A stretch of DNA of 64,000 nt from an uncultured Lachnospiraceae bacterium (lineage in GTDB: Bacteria > Bacillota > Clostridia > Lachnospirales > Lachnospiraceae). The notes under the pieces were generated by a model. The model was not told the DNA's origin, searched no databases, and was given only the letters and a program-made list of their open reading frames with translations. Below, in pieces: positions 43,775-52,058 of this stretch. Each line of letters begins with the position of its first letter. The first letter of the stretch is position 1. The DNA is taken from assembly GCA_910578335.1 (NCBI GenBank), contig CAJTPU010000002.1, forward strand, positions 62,001 to 126,000. The letters are read 5' to 3'. Position numbers and translations under genes: made by a program.

Positions 43775-43778
43775 TTAT

Positions 43779-43806
43779 ATTATACACAGGAGAACTACAT
43801 TGTCAA
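43779..43806 (-). promoter_or_regulatory. DUF2975/XRE promoter
   Basis: Perfect -35 TTGACA (43806-43801), 16-base spacer, perfect -10 TATAAT (43784-43779). It is the strongest consensus match in the window and is flanked on both sides by the operator-like sites. Confidence 0.85.
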
Positions 43807-43813
43807 TGCAAAT

Positions 43814-43830
43814 TTAATGTTTATCGTTAA
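43814..43830. promoter_or_regulatory. Operator-like site 2 of the DUF2975 promoter
   Basis: TTAATGTTTATCGTTAA, identical to site 1 except one base, placed just upstream of the -35 box, 56 bases from site 1. Confidence 0.75.
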
Positions 43831-43902
43831 ATAATTATTGTTACGCATATATACTGCTGTTTTGGCAAACAATAGAATTCATGCTTTGCAAGTCTTCTAT
43901 GG

Positions 43903-43946
43903 TCATAAAAAACAGGGCTGGCAGACCTTTGCGATGCCTGCCGCCC
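43903..43946 (-). terminator. Terminator after dacF
   Basis: A nine-pair GC-rich stem with a one-base bulge (GGGCGGCAG / CTGCCAGCCC on the minus strand, 43946-43915) followed by a T-rich run (43914-43903), about 40 bases past the dacF stop. Confidence 0.82.
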
Positions 43947-43984
43947 TTTCCCATGTGTCATACAAATATGTTTACCTGAAACGT

Positions 43985-45163
43985 TTACAGCAGGAAACGT
44001 CCAAACACTTTCATCAGATAATCCTTGTACACTGCTTTCTCCACATTTTCCCCGTACAGTATCGGCACTCTGCCAATCACCAGTCCGTTTAGAAAATAAA
44101 TGGCTTCTCCCGCCGCCTGCCCTTCCTGAACAGGCGCCTTTGCAGCCTCCGGCAGACTTAGTTCCTTCTGCACCCCGGCAAAATCATTTCCTTCAATATC
44201 AAGGTATCGAAACTCTCCTGCATAAACCAAAGGCACCTGCTCTGCCACGCCGCCCTCAACGGCAAGATTTGGCAGCGCATCCTTGTTTTCATCCACATAA
44301 ATGTGGCTTACGTTAAAGCCGTAGTTTAACAGCGTTGCCGCCTCCTGAAACCGCGTCTGTGGGTCCGGCGCTCCCATAATAACAGCAATCAAATCGATGC
44401 CATCCCTGCTTGCCGTTGCGGAAATACAATACTTTGCCTTATCCGTGGAACCTGTTTTCAGTCCGGTTGCCCATTCGTACTGCTTTAACAATTTGTTGGT
44501 GCTCGACAACGTGAAGGTACTGCTCCCCCGTGCCGTCACATGGGTGATATCCTCCATCCATATCCGGGAATACTGAAAAATATCCGGATATTTGGTCGTC
44601 AGCTCCCTTGACATAAGGGCAACGTCCCGCGCCGTTGTGTAATGGTTGTCGGAGTCGGTCAGACCACAGCAGTCTTCAAAATGTGTATCTGTCATTCCCA
44701 GCTCCCCTGCCTTTTCATTCATCATCTCCACAAACGCACTTTCCGAACCTGCTATGTACTCTGCCGCCGCCACCGAAGCATCATTACCGGAGGCAACGGT
44801 AATACATTTTATCAGGGTATCCAAGGACTGCACTTCTCCCTCCTCCAGATACACCTGTGAGCCGCCCATTGATTTGGCATAGGCGCTGACGATGATTTCG
44901 TCATTCAGATTCACTTTTCCTTCTTCCAACTGCTCAAAGATAATGAGCAGCGTCATAATTTTGGTAATACTTGCCGGACTTCTGCGTTCCGTCGCATTCT
45001 TCTCAAAGATAACCTGCCCTGTGGATGCTTCTATCACAATGGCAGAGGGTGTAAGAAGCGGCACATCGGCAGCCGCCGCATGGATTCCGCTTTCCAGAAA
45101 CACAAGCAGCGCAAGCAGAAATACCGCGCTTCTTTTTAAAATTTTTGCATACAAAAGCCGCAC
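43985..45163 (-). CDS. dacF: D-alanyl-D-alanine carboxypeptidase (DacF type)
   Basis: This 392-residue exported S11 peptidase trims D-alanine from peptidoglycan. A signal peptide (SAVFLLALLVFLESGIHAAA) precedes the peptidase domain with SxxK in PASITKIM, the SGN motif in VASGNDAS and KTG in GLKTGSTDKAK, followed by a beta-rich C-terminal domain and a terminal amphipathic helix. The only plausible start is a GTG at 45163, which lies inside a hairpin that is followed by T residues. DacF itself is forespore-specific in Bacillus; here the name marks the family. Confidence 0.9.
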   Translation of the reverse strand: MRLLYAKILKRSAVFLLALLVFLESGIHAAAADVPLLTPSAIVIEASTGQVIFEKNATERRSPASITKIMTLLIIFEQLEEGKVNLNDEIIVSAYAKSMGGSQVYLEEGEVQSLDTLIKCITVASGNDASVAAAEYIAGSESAFVEMMNEKAGELGMTDTHFEDCCGLTDSDNHYTTARDVALMSRELTTKYPDIFQYSRIWMEDITHVTARGSSTFTLSSTNKLLKQYEWATGLKTGSTDKAKYCISATASRDGIDLIAVIMGAPDPQTRFQEAATLLNYGFNVSHIYVDENKDALPNLAVEGGVAEQVPLVYAGEFRYLDIEGNDFAGVQKELSLPEAAKAPVQEGQAAGEAIYFLNGLVIGRVPILYGENVEKAVYKDYLMKVFGRFLL

Positions 45164-45202
45164 TTCCCTATCTTCTTTACTAAAAGATATGGAAATGCGG
45201 CT
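45156..45202 (-). terminator. Hairpin overlapping the dacF start
   Basis: On the minus strand AGCCGCATTTCC (45202-45191) pairs with GGAAGTGCGGCT (45167-45156) through 12 pairs including one G-U, with an inner TATCTT/AAGATA-like stem, then TTTTGT. It is 25 bases past the stop of the PF06541 gene, so it could terminate that gene. The GTG start codon of dacF is within the descending arm. Confidence 0.7.
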
Positions 45203-45226
45203 GCATATATGCCAACAGTTCTGCTG

Positions 45227-45814
45227 TTATCTGGCGCGAAAACTTTTGTACCGCTCCACAATCGCCTCCTTCGGCTTGCTTAAATCCACTTTAAATGCCT
45301 TTAGGAGCTGAATCACATAATCTATCGACACAATAATCAGAATCACAGAGATAATGACAATCCCAATGCGGGGTGAAATCATATCAATCAGCTTATAAAT
45401 TCTTGCATGCAAAAAGCAGATGATGCCCACTGCATAAAATCCCCATGCCACCGTGCTCTCAAGGCAGATAATGCCCTTATAATTAAACGGCTTGTCATTA
45501 TAATCCCACCATAACTCACCAAACAGGCGTATCATCACCTTGCCGACTATAAACTCAAAGGTAGTTGCCAGCAGCGCGCCCACAATATACAAAAGGACAT
45601 ACCGCTCTCTGAGCGGGCTTAAAATCAAATAGCCGAACACAGCGCCAAATCCATAAATAGGGCAAAACGGGCTTTTGGCAAATCCGCGGTTCGTCAGTTT
45701 ATGATTGCAAAATGACATATAAATCGACTCTACCAGCCAGCCCAGCATACTATATATTACAAAAGCCGCCACAAGATGATACAAATCTGTTCCTAACAGT
45801 TTCATCTCCCACAT
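45227..45814 (-). CDS. PF06541-type membrane protein (putative ABC transporter permease)
   Basis: This 195-residue protein has about five membrane segments. The N-terminal pattern IYSMLGWLVESIYMSF, then GFAKSPFCPIYGFGAV and ATTFEFIVGKVMIRLFGELW with a DYNDKPFNYKGIICL segment, is the PF06541 (CmpB-like) family. Family members are labelled putative ABC transporter permeases, but no ATPase is nearby and the role is not known. I start at the ATG at 45814; an ATG three codons on (45805) is possible. Confidence 0.85.
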   Translation of the reverse strand: MWEMKLLGTDLYHLVAAFVIYSMLGWLVESIYMSFCNHKLTNRGFAKSPFCPIYGFGAVFGYLILSPLRERYVLLYIVGALLATTFEFIVGKVMIRLFGELWWDYNDKPFNYKGIICLESTVAWGFYAVGIICFLHARIYKLIDMISPRIGIVIISVILIIVSIDYVIQLLKAFKVDLSKPKEAIVERYKSFRAR

Positions 45815-45910
45815 ATTCTTCCCTCTCCTCCTGCGCAGCAAATGCTGCCCGTACTTTTATCCTGTCATCTCCTCAATCAAACAGCCACCGGATAGTCCTG
45901 ATAAAACAGA

Positions 45911-45935
45911 AGTCCCAGATATGTTACCCGGGACT
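45911..45935 (-). terminator. Terminator after rpsU
   Basis: AGTCCC/GGGACT stem with CAGA/TCTG flanks and a T-rich 3' end on the minus strand, a few bases past the rpsU stop. Confidence 0.68.
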
Positions 45936-45942
45936 TTTCTGA

Positions 45943-46119
45943 TTAGTTATATTTACGTTTTCTTGCCGCTTCAGATTTCTTTTTACGTCTTACGCTGGGC
46001 TTTTCATAATGCTCTCTTTTGCGGATTTCCTGCTGGATACCTGCCTTCGCACAGCTTCTTTTGAAACGACGTAAAGCGCTATCTAAAGTCTCGTTTTCTT
46101 TAACGATGACATTTGACAT
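45943..46119 (-). CDS. rpsU: 30S ribosomal protein S21
   Basis: Reading the minus strand from 46119 gives a 58-residue basic protein, MSNVIVKENETLDSALRRF followed by KRSCAKAGIQQEIRKREHYE and KPSVRRKKKSEAARKRKYN. This is a clear S21, the small ribosomal protein that helps 30S initiation. The ribosome site GGGAGGTCAGGTGGACA precedes the ATG. It has its own promoter and terminator, between the alaS end and the PF06541 gene. Confidence 0.97.
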   Translation of the reverse strand: MSNVIVKENETLDSALRRFKRSCAKAGIQQEIRKREHYEKPSVRRKKKSEAARKRKYN

Positions 46120-46199
46120 TGTCCACCTGACCTCCCTTCAGTCCCTTCAAGCATCTCGACTGATACGGGTTAATATGTACACCTACATGCACAATTAGT

Positions 46200-46227
46200 A
46201 TTATATCATAAAATACTCTGTCGTCAA
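46200..46227 (-). promoter_or_regulatory. rpsU promoter
   Basis: -35 TTGACG (46227-46222), 16-base spacer, perfect -10 TATAAT (46205-46200). The leader is about 75 bases. Confidence 0.82.
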
Positions 46228-46306
46228 CTACTTTTTGAAAAATTTTGTCAGCCGGCTGCCGGCGCTCCCCTTTTTACTGCCTGCAGGTTCAAACCTGCCT
46301 TCCGTT

Positions 46307-48961
46307 TCAGGCAAGCTGCTCTGCCAGTACCTTTTCTGCCTCCGCAATCGCCGCCGGAATCCCCTCCGGATTTTTGCCGCCTGCCTGCGCCATATTCGGC
46401 CTGCCGCCACCGCCGCCGCCTACAAGCGCCGCAATCCCTTTTATCAGGTTGCCCGCATGGGCGCCCTTCTCCACCGCGCCGTCCGTAGCCATGGCAACCA
46501 TATTGACCTTGCCGCCCTGCGCGGAAAGAAGAAGCACCACACCCTCGCCGATTTTTTCCTTCAGCGAATCGCCAAGGTCACGCAGTCCGTTCATGTCCAC
46601 ATTTTCCACGCCGGAAGCCAAAAGCTTTACGCCTGCTATTTCTTTTACCTGATTCATCACATCGCCAAGGGCTTCCTTCGCTGCTTTTGCTTTCAAGGAC
46701 TCGTTTTCACCCTGCAGGCTCTTTAATTCCGCCATCAGATGCGTACATTTCTCCACCAGCGATGCCGGAGTCGCCTTCACGGTTTTCGCCGCATTTTCCA
46801 AAGTTTCCTCAAGCTTCCTGTAATAGGACAGCACGCCGTTTCCCGTCAGCGCCTCGATTCTGCGGACGCCTGCCGCCACACCGCTCTCCGATATTATCTT
46901 AAATACGGAAATCACACCGGTATTTGCTACATGCGTACCGCCGCAAAGCTCCGTGGAAAACTCTCCCATGGAAACCACTCGCACCTTTTCTCCGTATTTC
47001 TCGCCGAAGAGCGCCATCGCGCCGGTTTTCTTCGCTTCGTCTATACTCATAACCTGCGTTTTTACAGGCAGCGCATTGGCAATCTGCGCATTCACCATCG
47101 CCTCTGTTCTGGCAATCTCTTCTCCTGTCATGGCGGCAAAATGCGTAAAGTCAAACCGCAGCCTCTCGCCGTCCACAAAGGAACCTGCCTGTTCTACATG
47201 TGTACCCAGCACTTCCCTGAGCGCTTTCTGCAGAAGATGGGTCGCACTGTGATTTTTGCAGGTATCCAGCCGGTTTGCCGCTTCTACTTTAAGCGTAACG
47301 GCATCACCCGTCTTGAACATGCCCTTCGTCACTCTGCCGATATGCCCTGTCTTATTGCCCGGCAGCTTTATGGTATCCTCCACAACAAACTCACTCTCTG
47401 CCATGGTAATGACACCCTTGTCCCCGTTCTGCCCGCCCATGGTGGCATAAAAAGGCGACTCCTTCACTACAATCGTACCTATATCACCGTCGGCAAGGGC
47501 ATCCACAAGCTCTGTTTCCGTCGTCATCGCCGTAATTTCCGACGTATGCTCCAGTCTGTCATAGCCTACAAATTCCGTGGTAAGCGCCGTAGAAATCGAT
47601 TCGTATACGGTAGCATCCGCCCCCATATAATTTGTCACCTTGCGCGCTTTTCTCGCCGTCTCCTTCTGTTTTTGCATACATGCCTCAAAACCGTCCTTGT
47701 CCACGGACAGCTCCTTCTCAGCCAGAATTTCTTCCGTCAAATCAAAGGGGAATCCATAGGTATCGTACAGCTTAAATGCGTTTTCTCCCGTAAGAACCTT
47801 GCTCTGAGACCTTTCCATCTCCGCTTCCATATCCGCCAAAATAGCGAGTCCCTGGTCAATGGTCTTGTCAAACTTCTCCTCCTCCTGCGTCAGCACGTTT
47901 AAAATAAACGCCTTTTTCTCCTCCAGTTCAGGATATCCGTCCTTACATTCTGCAATCACCGTCTCGCTTAAGTTTGCCATAAACTTCCCGCTGATGCCAA
48001 GAAGCCTTCCGTGCCTTGCCGCACGGCGGATAAGACGGCGCAGCACATAGCCCCTTCCTTCATTGCCGGGCATAATGCCATCGCTTATCATAAAAGTAGT
48101 GGAACGGATATGGTCGGTAATCAGACGAATCGACACGTCTGCCGCAGCATCCTTTTGATATTCCACGCCGGCAATGGCACAGATGCGGTCGCGGATTGCC
48201 TTCATCGTATCAATGTCAAACACGGAATCCACATCCTGCACCACCACGGCAAGACGCTCCAGACCCATGCCCGTATCAATATTTTTCTGCGTAAGCTCCG
48301 TATAATTGCCGTGTCCGTCGTTGTTAAACTGTGTGAAAACGTTGTTCCACACCTCCATAAAACGGTCGCAGTCGCAGCCCACCTTACAGTCGGGCTTTCC
48401 GCATCCGTACTTCTCGCCTCTGTCATAGTAAATCTCGGAACAGGGTCCGCAGGGACCTGCCCCGTGCTCCCAGAAATTGTCGCACTTGCCGTTTTCATCC
48501 CTGTAAAAACGGGTAATCCGCTCCCCGGATACGCCAATTTCTTTTGTCCAGATATCGTACGCCTCGTCATCCTCACAGTAAATGGAAGGATACAGCCGCT
48601 CCGGCTCCATACCCACCACCTTTGTCAGGAACTCCCAACTCCAGGCAATCGCCTCATGCTTAAAATAGTCTCCAAAAGAAAAGTTGCCCAGCATCTCAAA
48701 AAAAGTAAGATGCCTTGCCGTCTTTCCCACATTCTCAATATCTCCCGTGCGGACGCATTTCTGACATGTCGTCACCCTGCGCCTCGGCGGAATTTCCTGC
48801 CCCGTAAAGTAAGGCTTTAAGGGCGCCATACCGGAATTGATAATCAGTAAGCTGTTGTCGTTGTGTGGCACCAGCGAAAAACTTTTCATTTTTAAGTGGT
48901 CCTTACTCTCAAAAAAATCAAGGTACATTCTTCTTAATTCATTTACACCTGCCGGTTTCAT
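46307..48961 (-). CDS. alaS: Alanyl-tRNA synthetase
   Basis: AlaS charges tRNA-Ala. The 884-residue protein has full family length: class II catalytic core (INSGMAPLKPYF, RHLTFFEMLGNFSFGDYFK, WEHGAGPCGPCSEIYYDRG), then the editing domain with HSATHLL and CGGTHVANTG, and the C-terminal oligomerisation domain with the GGGGGGRPNMAQAGG segment. It lies 50 bases after the glyS stop and is probably the last gene of a lipoprotein-glyS-alaS transcript. No T-box motif precedes it. Confidence 0.97.
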   Translation of the reverse strand: MKPAGVNELRRMYLDFFESKDHLKMKSFSLVPHNDNSLLIINSGMAPLKPYFTGQEIPPRRRVTTCQKCVRTGDIENVGKTARHLTFFEMLGNFSFGDYFKHEAIAWSWEFLTKVVGMEPERLYPSIYCEDDEAYDIWTKEIGVSGERITRFYRDENGKCDNFWEHGAGPCGPCSEIYYDRGEKYGCGKPDCKVGCDCDRFMEVWNNVFTQFNNDGHGNYTELTQKNIDTGMGLERLAVVVQDVDSVFDIDTMKAIRDRICAIAGVEYQKDAAADVSIRLITDHIRSTTFMISDGIMPGNEGRGYVLRRLIRRAARHGRLLGISGKFMANLSETVIAECKDGYPELEEKKAFILNVLTQEEEKFDKTIDQGLAILADMEAEMERSQSKVLTGENAFKLYDTYGFPFDLTEEILAEKELSVDKDGFEACMQKQKETARKARKVTNYMGADATVYESISTALTTEFVGYDRLEHTSEITAMTTETELVDALADGDIGTIVVKESPFYATMGGQNGDKGVITMAESEFVVEDTIKLPGNKTGHIGRVTKGMFKTGDAVTLKVEAANRLDTCKNHSATHLLQKALREVLGTHVEQAGSFVDGERLRFDFTHFAAMTGEEIARTEAMVNAQIANALPVKTQVMSIDEAKKTGAMALFGEKYGEKVRVVSMGEFSTELCGGTHVANTGVISVFKIISESGVAAGVRRIEALTGNGVLSYYRKLEETLENAAKTVKATPASLVEKCTHLMAELKSLQGENESLKAKAAKEALGDVMNQVKEIAGVKLLASGVENVDMNGLRDLGDSLKEKIGEGVVLLLSAQGGKVNMVAMATDGAVEKGAHAGNLIKGIAALVGGGGGGRPNMAQAGGKNPEGIPAAIAEAEKVLAEQLA

Positions 48962-49011
48962 TGATACTTCTTCCTCCCTGTCGTAGAGCTGCCTTGTGCC
49001 GCAGACCTCTT

Positions 49012-50400
49012 TTAAAATGTAAATTTCTCTGCAAAATATGCTTCCAGTTCAGAAACCGCAACCCGCTCCTGCTCCATGGAATCGCGGAAACGCACCGTCA
49101 CGCAGCCGTCCGTCTCGGAATCAAAATCATACGTGATGCAGAAGGGCGTGCCGATTTCGTCCTGCCGGCGGTATCTCTTGCCGATGGCGCCCCTATCGTC
49201 AAACTCGCAGTTATATTTTTTGCTAAGCTGCGCATAAATCTTCTCCGCGCCTTCGTTCAATTTCTTGGAAAGCGGCAGCACACCTATCTTGACGGGCGCA
49301 AGCGCGGGATGGAAATGCAGCACGGTGCGCATGTCCCCGCCCTCCAGCTCCTCCTCGTCGTAGGCGGCGCACAAAAATGCCAGCACCATTCGGTCCGCCC
49401 CCAGAGACGGCTCGATAACATAGGGTATGTACTTTTCGTTTTTCGTGTCGTCAAAGTAAGTCATATCCTGTCCTGACACGTTGGCATGCTGCGTCAAGTC
49501 ATAGTCCGTCCTGTCCGCAATACCCCACAGCTCGCCCCAGCCGAAGGGGAACAAGAACTCGATGTCCGTGGTCGCCTTGCTGTAGAAGGAAAGCTCCTCC
49601 TTCTCATGGTCCCTGACGCGCATCTCCTCATCCTTTAAGCCCAGCGTCTTCAGCCAGTTGATACAGAAGCTTCTCCAGTAATCAAACCATTCCAAATCCG
49701 TGTCCGGCTCGCAGAAAAATTCAAGCTCCATCTGCTCAAACTCTCTTGTACGGAAAGTAAAATTGCCCGGCGTTATCTCGTTGCGGAAGGATTTGCCTAT
49801 CTGCCCGATGCCGAAGGGAATTTTCTTTCTCGAGGTACGCTGCACATTTTTAAAGTTGACAAAGATGCCCTGTGCCGTCTCGGGACGCAGGTATACCGTA
49901 TTTTTGGCGTCCTCGGTAACTCCCTGAAAGGTCTTGAACATCAGGTTAAACTGTCTGATATCCGTAAAATTATGCTTACCGCAGGTAGGACAGCAGATAT
50001 GATGCTCCTCAATAAAGGCTTTCATTTCCTCCTGACTGAAGGCATCTACGCTCTTCGGAAGCGTCATGCCGCTTTCTGTGCAGTAATCCTCTATCAGTTT
50101 ATCCGCGCGAAAACGCTCATGACATTCTCTGCAGTCCATCAGCGGGTCGGAAAAGCCGCCCAGATGCCCGCTTGCCACCCATGTCTGGGGATTCATCAGA
50201 ATTGCACAGTCCACGCCCACATTGTAGGGATTTTCCATGATAAACTTCTGCCACCAAGCCTTCTTTACATTATTTTTCAGCTCCACGCCAAGATTACCGT
50301 AATCCCATGTGTTTGCAAGTCCGCCGTATATCTCCGACCCCGGATATACAAAACCTCTCGCCTTTGCCAGTGCAACGATTTTTTCCATTGTTTTTTCCAT
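49012..50400 (-). CDS. glyS: Glycyl-tRNA synthetase (homodimeric type)
   Basis: This 462-residue class II synthetase charges tRNA-Gly and is the single-chain alpha2 type, not the alpha2-beta2 GlyQS. The N-terminus shows RGFVYPGSEIYGGLANTWDY, the middle VYLRPETAQGIFVNFKN and FRNEITPGNFTFRTREFEQ (motif 2), and motif 3 is in VIEPSLGADRMVLAFL. The C-terminal anticodon-binding domain is complete. I use the ATG at 50400; a TTG four codons upstream is less likely. It follows the lipoprotein gene by 27 bases. Confidence 0.96.
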   Translation of the reverse strand: MEKTMEKIVALAKARGFVYPGSEIYGGLANTWDYGNLGVELKNNVKKAWWQKFIMENPYNVGVDCAILMNPQTWVASGHLGGFSDPLMDCRECHERFRADKLIEDYCTESGMTLPKSVDAFSQEEMKAFIEEHHICCPTCGKHNFTDIRQFNLMFKTFQGVTEDAKNTVYLRPETAQGIFVNFKNVQRTSRKKIPFGIGQIGKSFRNEITPGNFTFRTREFEQMELEFFCEPDTDLEWFDYWRSFCINWLKTLGLKDEEMRVRDHEKEELSFYSKATTDIEFLFPFGWGELWGIADRTDYDLTQHANVSGQDMTYFDDTKNEKYIPYVIEPSLGADRMVLAFLCAAYDEEELEGGDMRTVLHFHPALAPVKIGVLPLSKKLNEGAEKIYAQLSKKYNCEFDDRGAIGKRYRRQDEIGTPFCITYDFDSETDGCVTVRFRDSMEQERVAVSELEAYFAEKFTF

Positions 50401-50427
50401 CTTACTAACCAAACCTTTCCATTTATC

Positions 50428-51072
50428 TTATTTTGTTAAAATATATGTCAGTTCGCCCGTCCATGTAATATCGGCATCCTCCCCCGGTCCCGGCATTGTC
50501 GCCGTCCGGCTGCCGGCAAGCTGCACTCCCTCCGACATATACAATATCTTTTCCGGAAGAACTACCTGCGATACCTGTGCACTCTGCCTGATAATCAGAA
50601 TATGGACATTTTTCATGTCAAGTATCTGCGCCTGCCCGATTCGGCTGCCTGCATCCGAGGCACCGATTAATTCCACGTTCAGCTTAAAACCGGCTGCTTC
50701 TGCCTCTGCCGGCGTCCCGTAAAACAGCTCCACACCGTTAAAATGCATGTAATCGTCGCAGGAAGCATACCGCATGGTGACCAGTACCTTCCCTTCCTCC
50801 GCCTCAGACATTGTAATATTGCTAAGGGATACTGCCTCTGCGCCTCCGGCGGCATTATAACGCCCCGCCTCCTCCAAAATCATCGCTTCCAGACTTTCCA
50901 GCGCATAATTTTCTTTTCCGAATTCTTCTACAATATCGCTTGTGACGCTCCCATCCTTTCCTATCTGCAGGCTTGTTATCTGCACCGTTTCCACCTCTTC
51001 TCCACAGCCGGACAATAAAGGACACAGCGCAAAACATACTGCCAGTATAACGCCCAATTTCTTTCCCTGCAT
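50428..51072 (-). CDS. Lipoprotein of unknown function
   Basis: This 214-residue protein has a lipoprotein signal (GVILAVCFALCPLLSGCGEE, modified Cys near residue 23), so it would sit on the outer face of the membrane. The remainder is acidic with alternating strand-like segments; I do not recognise a family. The ribosome site AAAGGAAGCGT precedes the ATG. It has its own promoter and leads into glyS and alaS, an odd partner for two synthetases. Confidence 0.8.
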   Translation of the reverse strand: MQGKKLGVILAVCFALCPLLSGCGEEVETVQITSLQIGKDGSVTSDIVEEFGKENYALESLEAMILEEAGRYNAAGGAEAVSLSNITMSEAEEGKVLVTMRYASCDDYMHFNGVELFYGTPAEAEAAGFKLNVELIGASDAGSRIGQAQILDMKNVHILIIRQSAQVSQVVLPEKILYMSEGVQLAGSRTATMPGPGEDADITWTGELTYILTK

Positions 51073-51152
51073 ACGCTTCCTTTCTGTGCCGCTGCAGATT
51101 CCCGCGGCAATCTCCTCCTACAATGTTTCCTTCCCAAAAAACACCATTCTTT

Positions 51153-51181
51153 ATTATAACGAACTTATAATGGTTTTTCAA
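51153..51181 (-). promoter_or_regulatory. Promoter of the lipoprotein-glyS-alaS run
   Basis: -35 TTGAAA (51181-51176), 17-base spacer, perfect -10 TATAAT (51158-51153). The -35 overlaps the recO stop codon. The leader is about 75 bases. Confidence 0.72.
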
Positions 51182-51828
51182 CACAGACTTTCTAATATTT
51201 CAAGACTTTTAAAATGCCTGTCCATAAAACGCCGCCGATACAGCGCCGCCACGTCCGCAAGCTCTTTTAGCACCTCTTCCTTCACCAAAAAGGTGTAGAG
51301 CTTTTCCACCGAAGCTTTCTCAATAAACTGAAGTGCATAAACGGTTGATTCATGCAGCTTTTTGTCCGTTGGCACGCCCGGATATTCCCCATTTACCGCA
51401 AGCGCTTTCAGCTCATAAATACACTTTACCAGAAGATTGGGAAGCGACGGGGAAATAAGCGCCCGCATCGACTGGTATACAAGCTTCAGCATTTCTCTCT
51501 CATCATTGTTTTCTCTTGTATAGTAATCTGCAATTTCAAGAAAATACATGCCATAATAAGCGCTTATGTAGTCCGCCCTGAGTTCCTCAAAATACTGACT
51601 GATATTGACCTCAGCCACATTATATGCATTTTTTCCTTCATATAATTTGAACTTTCCAAAAGAAAAAGGGCCGGTTGCCGCCATAAAACGGCTGCCGGGC
51701 CGTCTTGCTCCTTTTGCAAAGGCAGAAATCTTCCCTCTCTCTTTTGTTAATATACATATCCGCCTGTCATACTCACCGATAGGCGTCTGGCTCAACACCA
51801 TTCCCGTCACCGTAATAAAATCCTGCAT
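51178..51828 (-). CDS. recO: DNA repair protein RecO, short form
   Basis: RecO helps load RecA in RecF-pathway repair and anneals single strands. The N-terminal OB domain is clear: VTGMVLSQTPIGEYDRRICI, then KGARRPGSRFMAATGPFSFG. The helical C-terminal domain is shorter than usual: the roughly 40-residue zinc-binding insert with its cysteines is missing, and the only cysteines are elsewhere. From the ATG at 51828 (after GGGAG) the protein has 216 residues versus about 250 normally. An ATG at 51858 would add ten residues. It overlaps the yqzL-type gene by 56 bases and sits in the era-recO order of Firmicutes. Confidence 0.88.
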   Translation of the reverse strand: MQDFITVTGMVLSQTPIGEYDRRICILTKERGKISAFAKGARRPGSRFMAATGPFSFGKFKLYEGKNAYNVAEVNISQYFEELRADYISAYYGMYFLEIADYYTRENNDEREMLKLVYQSMRALISPSLPNLLVKCIYELKALAVNGEYPGVPTDKKLHESTVYALQFIEKASVEKLYTFLVKEEVLKELADVAALYRRRFMDRHFKSLEILESLC

Positions 51829-51997
51829 AAGGGTATTCTCCCATATTTTTCCCTTCATGGGCGTGCTCCTTACCTGCAAGGAATACGTCCTCTTTTTCGG
51901 GAGCCTCCTTCTTTTGTCCGCTTTCTTTGGCATAAGCCAGATAATCCTGCACCCTGCCGCTTTTTACAAACTGCTTCCAGTAATTTTCATCGTTCAT
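51773..51997 (-). CDS. YqzL-like small protein
   Basis: This 74-residue protein lies between era and recO. Its start, NYWKQFVKSGRVQDYLAYAK, matches the pattern of Bacillus YqzL (W-K-x-F then T/S-G, then YL), and yqzL is at the same place in Bacillus. After about residue 25 it adds an acidic tail not in YqzL. A strong ribosome site AAAGGGGGCACAAG precedes the ATG. The last 56 bases overlap the recO start. The function is not known. Confidence 0.75.
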   Translation of the reverse strand: MNDENYWKQFVKSGRVQDYLAYAKESGQKKEAPEKEDVFLAGKEHAHEGKNMGEYPYAGFYYGDGNGVEPDAYR

Positions 51998-52058
51998 CTT
52001 GTGCCCCCTTTGTACTTTCTTACTGTATTAGGGTTCGCGAATTTTTATTTTCTATGCG

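Noticed and set aside
46228..46290. Terminator after alaS
   Set aside because: Short GC hairpins (GCAGGTTTGAACCTGC and GCCGGCAGCCGGC) are present past the alaS stop, but no convincing T run directly follows either; termination here is possible but not supported enough to list.
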